DNA of 64,000 bases from NCBI GenBank assembly GCA_936440205.1, contig OW387146.1, positions 25,234,458 to 25,298,457 on the forward strand. Reading direction: 5' to 3'. Below are positions 1-12,800 of this stretch, in pieces. The DNA is from Lepidonotus clava (Eukaryota; Annelida; Polychaeta; Phyllodocida; Polynoidae). The notes under the pieces are model-generated. The model was given only the letters and a program-made list of their open reading frames with translations, was not told where the DNA came from and ran no database searches. How positions within the stretch are numbered: the first letter of the stretch is position 1; each line of letters begins with the position of its first letter. The position numbers and the translations under genes are program-made.

Positions 1-714
1 AGAGAATGGTATGTGGACAAAAATATTTTGACCAAGAGTATATTACTAATGTTGCCCTATCAACATAGGAACCAAAGTACGAACACATTGATTAAGGCTA
101 AATGACCCTACACATTTCCTCTTGCTAATGGTGTAGGTTGAAAGGAGAAAGAATGTAGGTTGGAAGGATAAATGTAAACACCAAAGTCGAAAAAAACTAG
201 CCAAAATGAGGTAAATAATAATTATAATTATTGGTTAATAAGATTGTTGATGTTAAATAGTTCTCATGGGAACTCTACAGTTTTGTTTCATTTTTCACTA
301 CAACTTACACCCTCTCTCCATTCAGGCAATGATACCAGTCTACAGGGTTTCCCACTAAATTTTGGCAGAATTAACAAAATCTTTGCCAAAAATGTTTCGC
401 TGCATTTTCAATTAAAGAGTCATTAAATCTTTCAATGTTAGAGCACTGAAAATGGCTAAAAGCATTTACAATGCTAAATGCAGTATTTACATGCCAATGA
501 GCAGTTTTCATGCAAAAAATATTATCAAAGAGAAAAAAAATAGAACTTCGTTTTGAAATCTACCTGAATGTGAGTGATACAGAAAAGCGCACGTGCAGCT
601 TTTGAGTTAAATTATTGTTGCTACCTGAAAACATTAGTTTTTCCTTGCTTATTATTGCTGGCATTGTGGGAAACCCTGCAGTTGAGCTAACAAAGTTTGG
701 TTAGTGCTACAAAC
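1..714. other. Intron of the CH-domain gene
   Basis: AT-rich sequence left of exon 3 with no credible exon. The next coding exon must lie beyond position 1. Confidence 0.6.
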
Positions 715-811
715 CTGCTTGAATGGGGCATTCAGCGTGTTAGCCTTTAGCCTCATTTTCTTGGCCTTAGCGGGCACATCTGGTGTCCCTTCGCGAATCT
801 TCTCAGCCAGC
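715..811 (-). CDS. CH-domain exon 3, shared by both isoforms
   Basis: 97 nt from CTGCAG/G to CAG/GTTTGT. The first base completes the Lys codon left by either exon 2 version, then come 32 codons LAEKIREGTPDVPAKAKKMR and LKANTLNAPFKQ. In transgelin and Mp20 the matching stretch is L-C-x-L-I-N followed by a Lys-rich linker and F-K-x-MENI, so the next exon should begin MENI. It ends in phase 0. Confidence 0.78.
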
Positions 812-3800
812 CTGCAGAGGAGGTTACATGTACAAATTATTTCAGGACTAACAGTATTTTACTAAAACTGTTCAGTAACAGGATGGAATTATTTTTAAAC
901 AAAATCTATGCTTAACCCTATACATCCCTATCTCCCCAAAACCAACCAATGATATTGATAACAGCTATTTCTGCATCTGATTGTATCTATTTTGAATAAA
1001 ATTGGAAGACATAACAATGAATTGTGAAAAGAAAATCCTTTTCTACTAATACTTTTAATATCATATAGTATAAAAAAATATCTTAGTATATTTAATGATG
1101 ATTGTTAACACTTTGTATCATTCAAAATCTGGAATGAAAATCTTGAATCAGTGGGTGCCATAAATTATAGGTATGTTGAGCCAGTCCTCAGAATTCAGGG
1201 AGTGAGCAACCAAAATATATTTCAAAAACTGAATATAATGTTTTTCATACTGTTCTGTAGAGAAGGGTGACCCTTTTCTAATTCCTAGTTTTTGTCACTT
1301 TGTTAAAGTTTACCCATTTTTGTTCTCAAAAGATTACGGCTAAAGGAGAGTTTTTTGAATCATTGGTTTAAATTAATTTAATTTAATGCAAATCACAATT
1401 GCAATTGTAAATTGTAATTGAAAATGTAAATAATCTGAATATCAAACAATCAATAACCAACTGAGAAAACATTGGGTGGGTTTGTTTGGCATGAGGTCTT
1501 CAGAAAGACATGTGTCACAGGGGTTCAACTCACAATGTCACTGTTAAAGTGAGTAATTGGAGCAGAACACACATTATTAAGCCAAATCAAGAATGTGCCA
1601 TTTTCTTTACCCTTTCCTTATCATTGTTGCCTATATGAACCACTGGTTAACCTCTGGTCTCCAGTGATGCCTATAGGCAAACTATGCTCAAGCTGAGCTT
1701 TCGTTTGGCTCTGAGGGAAAGTGATGATTGGCACCAAAAGAGTGTAAGCTGTCAAAAGAGAAGTGAATGAATTGAACACTGTTTGTTACCAATCTTAAAC
1801 GTGTTATACGAGGCTGTATGTTGGGTCACAGCATCAACCAAAAATGGGTCAAGGTGGGCGGACTTACCACGCTTATTATCCAATGTTGAATGGTTTGTAA
1901 GGGAAGCTGTCTGATTATTTTGCCACAAATAGGAGAATGACTCCCCCAACCAACTTCTATGATTGAAAGGTTTGTGAAAGAAGTTTTCCAATTGTTTTGC
2001 ACCAACTAACAAAATCAGACAATAACTAGCCCCAAAAGCATTCAAGATTAGATGGTTTGCAGCGGAAGTTGGGGGAAATGTTTAGCCACAAAAACACAAT
2101 TAGGCAATAACTTGCTCCATCAGCATTGAAGGTTGTATAATTTGTGATGGAAGCTGTCTGATGAGTTAGATACAACTAACACATTTTGACAATGGATCAC
2201 CACACCATGGTTGAATGGTATCGTGCATGTCGGGGATCATCAGTCCCAAAAAGGCGTCGCGAATTGGCAATCACAACAGCCACTCACTTGACAAGAGCCT
2301 GTCCATTCTTCAGGGAGTTCATGACTCCCACCATACCAGGGGTCACGTCATAGTCCAAAAGTTTCTTGAACCAGAGGATCACCTCCTCCTCGGCGTCGGG
2401 GTCATACCTGGCGGCAATCTGAATGTACAACAACCCAAATAAAGGTTAACACTACTACTCTACCGCTAACAGTTACTTACTTCACCAGCAGTTGGCCATT
2501 TTTGAGTTGGTTTTCAAGCTGCTTCATGCCGGGCTCAAGTTCAACCCCGAGCAATTCGGCGAACCAACTGCGAACCTCTGCCTCTGCTTCAGAACTGTAA
2601 CGAGCAGCCAGCTAGAAAAAACAATCGGTCATAAGGGGGTCAATGGAAGCCATGTGCAGTGATGCATGGCAACTGTGGCAACTCTCAAGCAATCTAGTTT
2701 AGAAGCTGTTGAATGACAAATGTTTTCTTTTTCTGTTGAATGACAAATGTTTTCAAAACTTTCACTTCGCTGTTGAATGACAAATGTTTTCAAAATTTTC
2801 AATTAAAAAATGTTAAATGTTTTCTTTTCTTCTGTAACCATTGCTGATAAAACAGAGATCATGATTATTCAATTAATTTTGAATGTTCTTTAGACAGGTA
2901 AATTTCCTTAGTATTACTGGTTTGATCGAAATAAATGATATTTTCACTGACAAGTACAACTCTCAGAATAGAAACGAAGGAACTGATTAAGCCCCAACTA
3001 AGACAATTACTTTCATATGGGCTCAGGCTGAATCTTACAATATCCATGATATAGATCGCTTAAGAGAACCACAGTTGCTTCAGTGTGTTCATTGTTTATA
3101 GTAAGATGTTTGTAGTGAGGCCAAGCAAAATACATTATCAACATATTCATTACTTTCTAGGAGTGCTAGTCCTGAGATGATAGTTTCATTAAGAGTTTTT
3201 CTACCTAACGCCTATAAAACCGTCTGTAAAAATTAAAGCTACAGTCTACAATTTAAATGTCCAGACGAGGAAACCTTGTCGTTGGACATGATAAATAATA
3301 TCTGTGAAAACAGACTTGGCTTTTTATTGGGTATTATGTAACCATTTTTCCTGTTACTATATATTTTATTATGTACTGAGTGTTGATATTTTGTATCATT
3401 GTTTCAGTATGTTTCTGTGAAGGGAAAGATTATGTAAAGGACACAGGCATCGTATACTTTGTCTGAAAATGAGAATTAAGTTAGAAAGAGAGAAGGAGGA
3501 GGGCAGTATGAAAGAACTTCGTAAGGGATACAAATTCACATGTGAATGGTCACATTGAAGGAGCGCTTAACATCGAGAGTATATTTTTTAATGAAGAGCC
3601 TAAGTTACAGATCAAGTATTTAAACTTTTAAGATCAGAGTCGATCACAATTTCCTAAACAAGTGAGGTATAGAAGAATCTTCATAGAATCATAGTTCATA
3701 TGACAGTATATATGCCTAAAATGGATGTTTCGTTCATATAAGAAAGGGTTCAGTGTCTTCAGTTTAAGTCAAACGTTTTATGCTGTTCTATTTTATATGT

Positions 3801-6800
3801 ATTCTTTTTAGAAACTTTGTATACTACAACCTTATATTTTGTACTCAGTCATTAGAATGCAACCGATATTCTTGATAATTCTGATCCAAAAAGCAGAATA
3901 TCGTAAATTTCAAATGACATTGAATTGGGAAAGGGGTCAATGGTATACATAACAATGTGAAATACCATATTACGCTATTAGATATCATATATTGTACAGA
4001 CATATCAAGACCAATGTTGAATCGGATAATCCCTAAATCAAGACGCAAATAAAAGATACATATATACAAACAAAATAAAGATTATCTACAAAATTCACAC
4101 ATCCGTAATGCATATCATTATCTACATAATCATTCGTTATATGAGACTCCCTGCAAGCTGTAATCAAATTGTATATCACATGTACATGAAACATTGAAGA
4201 AATATCTTTAGAATAAATGTATCTCAATAGAGCTCTAGAATTATTCATTAACTTCATTCATGTAAAGCCATTTCTATAGAGAATATTTCTTAATTTCATG
4301 AATTAGTATGTACACTATTGATAACTTTAAAATATCCTAGAGCTCATTATGCAAAGAGGAAGGTAATACCCATGTGTCTGCTGGTAATATATAAGCAGGG
4401 AGGATGAGCTTAAACATGCACAAGCTTGAACATGAAATGAATAAGCATTTCTTAATTAACTTGGAGTTTTTGTTGAAGAATTTCTTTGCGAATTCCCACC
4501 TCCATTTTGATTGTTTTTAAACTTTTCAACAAAGCCCATTAAAACCACATTTTGGGATCGTTCGAGAAAGCAATGGTCCGCTTGGCTCCATGCAGCTGTA
4601 GCCATGGCAACGGTTCAACCATCATAAAATAATGAAGGAATGATGTTGTAAAACTGCCAACACAATATGCACAGTTTGTTTTTCTTGACTTTCAAGGCCT
4701 CAGGAGAAATTCTTGAGTGTTTTTGTTGCACTACATTTGCTTTGTCTTTTTACTGTCAGTTGCAATGCCCTTCTTCAAGAATGTCTAATTTTGACTCCAC
4801 TGCATGGCAGTGTCTTGGGGACAATGGATTTGAGGCCGAGTAGGATATGGACAAATTAGAAAATGGCGTCTGCCGTGGGGAGACAAGGGGTCCACGCCTT
4901 GGCGTCGTGGACGTACCTGTTTCTTTTTGTTAGTCATGGCTAAGATATAGAAGAGCGCGGACACGGGTTCGCGTTGTAACGCCTGCTTGGTCAGCTTTTT
5001 CTGAAACAGTTGTGTGACACAAGAGGGGAACAAAAAAAATTAACGAGTAGGTTATTATTATTGAATCACTTTTCACCCGCACTCTAGCTGTGAGTGCCCT
5101 AAAGTGTTCATGTTTGTTCAAGGAGGATATTACAGTCCTGATGAAGCCCTTTTGGTGAAATTATGTCCTCTTGATGTTTGTAGTGAGAAACAAGAAGAAG
5201 TGATTTTCACCAATTGAGCCATTCAGATTTAACCTCTAATATCCTTCTTGACAATCCTCTTTTCATTCAGTGTATCACTAAAACACTATTGATGGATTAG
5301 TTCTGTAGGTATTTCTCCCTTTTGATATTTGATATTCTCCTGCCAATTTCTATTGGTTTGCAGGAGTATATCAGCTGCACAGAGCTAGCTATCAAGGGCA
5401 AGGTGACTAGATGGCACATAGATTAAAAGTCAAGGGTGAAGGTCAAGACACACCACAACACGTGACCTCAAGACAGATGAAGGTCAAGGTCATACACTGA
5501 AGAGTTGAAAAAAAGAAGAAAGCAAAGTCATATGAAAACACTCAAGAAGAAATTTTGAATACTAACTTTTGAAGATTTATCTTGTTTTGAATGGGGTTTA
5601 AGGGCTGAGTGATAAGAAATAACCATATTTCGCGATTTAAGAATGTTTTTTTCGTGAATAATATGCCACAGCAAGGCGGACACATACAGTTGGACACAAG
5701 GGAAATATTACAAGCAGACTTTGGTATTGAGTAACAAACTAAACTAATTAAACGGAAAACATACATGTAAAAATGAAAAGCCTAAGAAGCTATTTGAAAG
5801 CCGGAGAGGGCACTGCAATGATTACATGAAAAAGAAAGAAAAATGTAAAGATATTGCAAGACAGTTCTAGGAAAGTTTATACATGGGTTGAAGCAAGACA
5901 TAAACTGCTTAAATAAGGTGCAAAATGAAAATAATACGAGCATGCAACAGACACCGCTATGGTCAAAGCAACATGGTCTTGATACGGATATGGGGAAATG
6001 GCGGGGTCTCAGTTATAACGTCATACATCCCGTCATGCATCATGAACGACGTGGGGTTGCCTTTTATGACGTCATACATTGTATCTTTGTCAATATGAAA
6101 GATTACATTTTATATATCGTACCACTAACTTTAACTAAGATAAACTTGTGTATTGCTTGTTAATTGATCAAGAATGAATGTTGGTTGAAAGAAACATGAA
6201 ATAGTTAATTGAATAAGATTATACTTAATTGCTTTAGGTTGTCTACGCCTAATTATCTTATGATTTATTTATTCAGATTTATCAAATTAAAAAGTATGCT
6301 GATGGATTGTAAAATGATTATTGTTACTCCTAACTTTCTAATATATATAGATAGATATGAATTGCAAGTTTTTTTTTTTTTTTTTTTTTATTTATTTAAC
6401 CACATTCATCTTGTACAAATGATCTTCCATGTAGGTGTAGTAATGATATAGAAAAATATACAACAGTAGGTAATCAAGTTTCACATCAACCAGACCAGTA
6501 TTGAATTAATAATAATATGACAAGCTGAACAACGACACTGATAGTAAAAATGAAAAAGTGAAAAAAAATGAAAAAATGGCACTAAGTTAAGTACCTTATT
6601 AGGTAAATGTGAGGCAATATAATATTGCCAGTATGAAAATACGGGCTCATCTAACATTATAACTAACAGTTTGTCTAATACATCTGTTAATTATAATTAA
6701 TGTTCATGAAAAAGTTGTTGCCATGAAATTATCATACTTGTTCATGTGTTACGTAATTTAAGCTGAATAGACATACAATAAAGTTGCTCATCTGTTTTGT

Positions 6801-9800
6801 AGTATATGATTAATGGACTGTAATAATACTAATTTAAAATTCTAGTTAATTTTATAAAAGATAAATGATAATCATTTGCTCATGAGAAATATCTGAGCAG
6901 TTGTATAGAGAGTCTACTATGGAAACTTTCCAGGCAAGTCAGAACCTTTCCACCAGCCCATCAAGTACTCCCCTGCCCCAGTTTCCCATGCGCCAACCAG
7001 AGGCAGTACCTCTCCTTTTAGAGGGTTCAACCACTCCAGACTGGCTGACCCAGATTTGGTTGCCATGGTGACGTTGGCATGGCAACCCTGTGCTCCTAGA
7101 AGTATCACTCTCACATCACAAACTCCTTCGGGCTCAGCACAGTTATAACCGAAGTTGTGTTGGAGAGTGTGGTTCATTCTCGGAATACCTCCCACTAAGC
7201 CGAGAGAAGAGATTGATTGAAAAGGGTTTGTTTTTTCAGAGCTAGGAGGATTCGTTGATTTATCTAGTTGTTTAGGATTTCATTCTCTACCCTGGTTATT
7301 TATGCTGAGTAATTCTCGTATAACGCGTTGGGATTGCAAGGGAAAAGGCTGCAAGTTGTTAATCCTTTCCCCTTCAGATTCAGAATGTCTGTGATGAGGT
7401 AAAATCAATTGAACACAGGGACTTCAAATGTGTGCTACCTGAAATGACACCTTAAAAAGCATTTAGTATTTTCAAAGATTTAATGGAATTTGCCCTGGAT
7501 TTAGATCCGTCTCCAAACCGTTTCCATACTGATAGGTTATTCCCATGTGAAACACCTACCCTCAGCTATCCTTATACTTGCAAAATCTTCTAATCGGGAA
7601 GGAGGGGCTAATTGGAATATTCCATCATTTCCATTTTGGTGGCTTGTCAGTGATAATACATGGGTTGGCTATAGCTAGTACTCTATTTCAGCGTACTTAC
7701 CCATTGCTCCAAAGAAACATGAACAAAAGATGCTTCATTTCCCAAGATTTCTTTTCTAACAATGTGGCAGTTACTTACAATAATATGGTGGCATAACTGA
7801 CCTTAAGGGTATATGTAAAATATGAGCGCCAATGATGGTTTTTAATGTACATTTGATATATTTGATATGATAATTATATCAAACAAAGGCGCTAAAAGCA
7901 ATGCATTATTTCCTAAACTTTCCTTGGCTTATAAATGCGGCCATACTGCAGCAGTGCAGAGTATACAAAAGTGATGCTGTGCAGCAGTATGGGCCAGGTA
8001 ATCCTAGCTTCAGTGGCGCCCCCTAGGCTTGGGAGAGATAAACAGGGCCATCCCTCCTGCATATCTCCACACCCTTCTGGCAGTATGTTTGTTTAGAGGG
8101 GTTTGGCCTATGGAGAAGGGGTTGGGGTTAGAGTCTATAGCTGACTTGGGTAGATAGGAGGTACCATGGAGGGGGTTGGGGGGTATAAGTACCCCCTCCC
8201 ACCTAGATCCTTGGGTACAGATACTGTGGTGCCACCTGGGGGGATCCAAGACTTCCACCTATCTCTCCCTCCCCTTATCTCAAGCCCCACCCCTCTTATC
8301 TGTACCCAACCTGTCTACTTTACCTGGGTTCCTCTCGTCAGCATCTTCTGACTCTTTCCACCCCTCTTCCGGATAATGTTAATCCACATCCCTTTTACTG
8401 CTCCTTGACACATCGTATCTTCTACTATAAGGAAAATATTCATTCTCTACCTTTGATTGTTCTAATTTCGATTGTAATTTTACTAACTTTAAAACCCATT
8501 CTCTACTCCCTATCGTTACATGGAGTTTCACTACCCTATGTTTATATTGAATGATTATCCTTGCCAACTCCCTCCCTTTACTCCCCCATCCCGTTGCTCC
8601 CACCCTCCCGCCTCCCTCTCCCAAACCTTTAACATTCTATCACCCATCTTACCTCCAACCTCCTTGGCCCTTCTAGGAACCCTGGAGGACCCATAAGGTG
8701 AGGGGTTGGAGCCAGGGGGAGGGTATACACACATCTGTTTTCTGTCTCCTTGATGGAGGGGTTACCTGCACCTGGTCTTCTCGGGTACACTAACTGTAAT
8801 GTTTTTTTATTTCAAGGTAAAATTGTACTTTGCAGGAATGGTGAAATTCCAGGATTATTCACTATTATGATAAGCCTGGATTTCAAAATGTTTGTAATGA
8901 TAATACGGCGAATGCTGCGGTATTTCCTAGCAACATAATTTAGAGAGGAATAATTTACAGCATACTATGGAAAAGAAATAGTGGTAATAGAAGGAATGTG
9001 AAGAATGTTGTATCGTGAAATGATAGACACTTTCTAAACCAACATCTTATTATAGTATTTGGCCCTGAATTCAATCATTGTGATCCCATTTTACAGGATT
9101 AAGCATAATGACATTATATCTATATTTCATCTAACTATAGCCCTTTGGGTCCTCCAGGCATATTTAACATACTCGATCCTCATGTTATCTATCACTCTGT
9201 GTGGCTCACAGGTTGTTCTGGGAGGTTGTTATCCTTCCCGATCAGTTTTCCATCCCCTGCATATTCTGTTTCTGCTGCAGATGCTCGTCTATAAATAGAT
9301 TCCTGAGCTGCTCCAGCTTAGTGCACAAAAACAGGGAGAGCCTGAGCAGAGTGGAGGGTGGGGGGAGTGGGTGTGAGAGGGGGTTGGGGGGTAGGAGAGG
9401 ACATTACTGAGACTTTATCACTTAGCTACCATCATAAACATGACTGAGAAGCCTTGAGGGTTGGCATTAAGGGTCACGTGTTCAGGATAAAACCGTCCTG
9501 ATTGGCTGTTTCATGGCAGATGGGTTAGAGCAGGGAGAAGAGGTTCATAGTGAATGGATGGATTATGTCACATAAGTGACTGGCTGACTTGCCTGCAGGC
9601 TCCGATAATACTTAAAGTTTTATGATATTCTATACATTAACTTTGCAGTATATCCAATTTGACAATACAGATCTAGAACATGTATTTTACACATGCGCAG
9701 AGCTATTTAACCAACTCAGTTACATCTAACAGAGAAGGATAGCTATCAAGGCATTGCTGTCATAATCTCTGTCATCTGTCAGTGGTAGACCTCATAATGG

Positions 9801-12800
9801 CAGAACTAGAACCTGTGGACTCAGCACAAGTTATAAATGACAGGCATCTTGGTCAGGTAAAACGTAAAAACAAAGGAAACAAACATTCCAGCGCAGACTG
9901 TGCTCTTTCTACCCCCTGCTGACCCACAGGCATAGAGCGATATAGTTACATTTCTAGGAACCAGGTGGCGCAACCTAAGTTTCAGGCCCCCTAGTGGTGA
10001 CCCCAGACATCTCCCTGTGACCCCTTCCCCATAGGAATGTTGTTAAGATAAGTCTGATGTTTATGAAGTCATGACAGGTAGAGGGACGTGGTATGAGGTG
10101 GGATGAAGAAATATTGAAAGGACTATTGAAAAGGAGCCGATTTTAAGAAGGCATAATGTGAATCTATAGGAGATATCCAAAGCAGAGTGCAAAGGAGGAG
10201 GAATCTATTTGGAGCAAGTAGAGAGCAATGATGAGAGAGTATGAATGAAAAGATTGAAAGCCAAATCCCAAAGTTTGATACACTGAAATGGCTTCAGAGG
10301 AGCCAGACAGAAGGAAAACAGTTATAAAAGGGAAATGTGGACTTGAAGACCTAGATCTTTTGGACACATGGTGTAGATTATCACCAGGTGAAATGAGATT
10401 TACTAAAAGGAGGGGGGTTGGTCTGATTGATAGAAGAACTAGAGAGTTGGATATGAATCCAGTAATGGAAGGTAAGACAGAATCTGACACAGTGACAGAA
10501 AGACCATGAATCGAATTAGAATTGAATTACTGTAAATTCATCATAAATGGATGATAGCGATCGATTCAAAGAAGAGAAATAAGTTTAATAACCCAAGAGG
10601 AAATATTAAATCATCCCAAAGCCCAAGTAAATGAAGGGATGTAGGAAAGTAAGTGGATGTGCAGGTATAAGACAGATGGCCCTGACAGTAGGAGGTGCCA
10701 TGGGGGAGGGGTAGGAGGAGGTGGTGGGGGGATGTAGGAGGGCTTGGGATGTATAGGAGGAGGGAGGGGATGTAGGAGGGAGAGGGGAGAGGTGGAGTTG
10801 GGGCTGGAGGTGGGGGGGGGGGGGGGTTAAGGTGGGGGGGGGGGCAGGAGGCAGACGGCTCACTGTACACCGTAAACACCTCACAAATATTTACCCCCCA
10901 GACCTAGTAACGTAAAACCTTTGTGGATGTGGCGCGGCCTCTCACGTCTTACACACCAGCTATGTGCTGATGACCAGGGTCTGAGGAGAGAAAATGCCAC
11001 CTAAGACAGCCCGAGGGCTGTTGAATTGATATCTTTGCATTGCATCAGCTCAGTTTTTGTGTGACATCAGCAAATGTCAGACTTTCCCTTAATGGATTAT
11101 TTCTCAAGTATCGTCTATGTGGGGAAGAGCGGTTCTTATTATCATCCTATCCTGATCAGATACTGATGTAATAGGGTTTTGAAATGAGTTACTTTTTGGA
11201 GCTGGAAAAGATATGTTTCCACCTGTTTCTCTCTTTTCTGTGATGGAAATCGAGAATCCAAGACACTTCGGGAATAAGGGAAAATTCCAATAAAGAAAAA
11301 TTGGCAGAATTATATCACTTGCCTATTCTTTTGGTAACTTTAATTTTGTTAGATCCTAACCCTTGCATTGGGTACCCATACCAGGTGAAATACTTTGATG
11401 TAGTTGCATCGGCCATAACTGCAGCCATTTCCAAGATGGCGGTGCCGAGGCCCCTTCCCCTCTTGATGATAACAATAACAGGAAGCAGACCCGACCAAAC
11501 AGTTGGGGTTGACTTAGGTCACTAATACAGGCTTCACCGAACCCACCCGGTTACTGGAATCTGTCTGCGATTATTTTACAGCTTCTTGTAACCGCCACCA
11601 GATGGCATGCGCGTGCCACGTCGTGCGCACGCGCAGACGGGCCCTGATGCGGAAGTAATGATGTCCAAAGGGTCATGGGAGGGGTTAAGAGAATGTTACC
11701 GGTAAACTTGAAGGAAATAAACATAGAACATGCCCAAAAACAGCCTCATTACCGCTGGACTTTGGCTTATGGATTATTTTCCTAATTAGGATGAAATTGA
11801 ACCGTATTGTCGGTGAACTTTGCAAGCTAGCCTTAGAGGTGCATCAGTATACTCTGAATACAATGTGGTTCATTTGAAAAAGTTGTCATACGCATAATCA
11901 TCAAAGTAGTACATGTTTGATAAAAGATGTTTGCAAGATAAACACTTATAATGAAACTGTATCGAGTGTTGGTCATAATAGTGCTGCGCCTGATAGACTG
12001 TAAGTTTTAGCAATGGAGAATGTGTTTTAAAGAATTTCCAACACAACCGAAACTAAATCTGACCGAAAAAGAGAGTTGCAATGACATTTTCAAAATTTTG
12101 TTAAATTTCAAATTTCAGATGGACGCGGTGACGCCGTAGGTTTAGCACTGAAAAGCCGCGTCCAAACTTCACTATGAAAAATAGTTGTTTGGTTAACATG
12201 TTAGAAAACGTTAATCTGGTGTTCGGATGATGTATTACAAGCAAAATGAGTTAGAATTTTACCGTTTGACGAATCAATTACAGGAATTGAAATTTGAAAT
12301 GAGATGTTTGATTCAATATTCAAATAGATATATCATCTTTTAATTTCAATTTGCTATCATTTATTGATTCCAGACTTACCATCTGCTATGTTTATTGCTA
12401 CAGTACTTACTATAGCATTACAAACAATGTATAAAATACTTGCGTCCTCCCAAATAGCAATCACCGTTTACAACAAATACATTCACGGCATACTAGTTAG
12501 TTTGCCAGACCAGATTTTAAAAAATCCCAAAGGCCTACATGTCTGCCAAAACCTCTGCTCGTTTAACTTTTTACCACAAGCCATACATCAACAGGTTCTT
12601 GCGCGAAGGAAAAAACATGAATATAGGGCAAAGTCGCAATATATTTGACAGGTACTTCGGACCGTCGCAGTAGCGCTAAATGTGTTTGCGCATGCGCAGA
12701 GGCAGGTTCCGGAAGATTCTCGACTCTCGAAGTTCAAGGATTGGGAAGAGTTGGGCCCGTGATCTCTATGACTCAGTTCATGGGCGAAGGGGGGGGGGGT

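Noticed and set aside
10541-10884. Proline-rich frames of 92-112 codons on the minus strand
   Set aside because: They arise from the G-rich polypurine tract on the opposite strand. Two overlapping frames are equally open.
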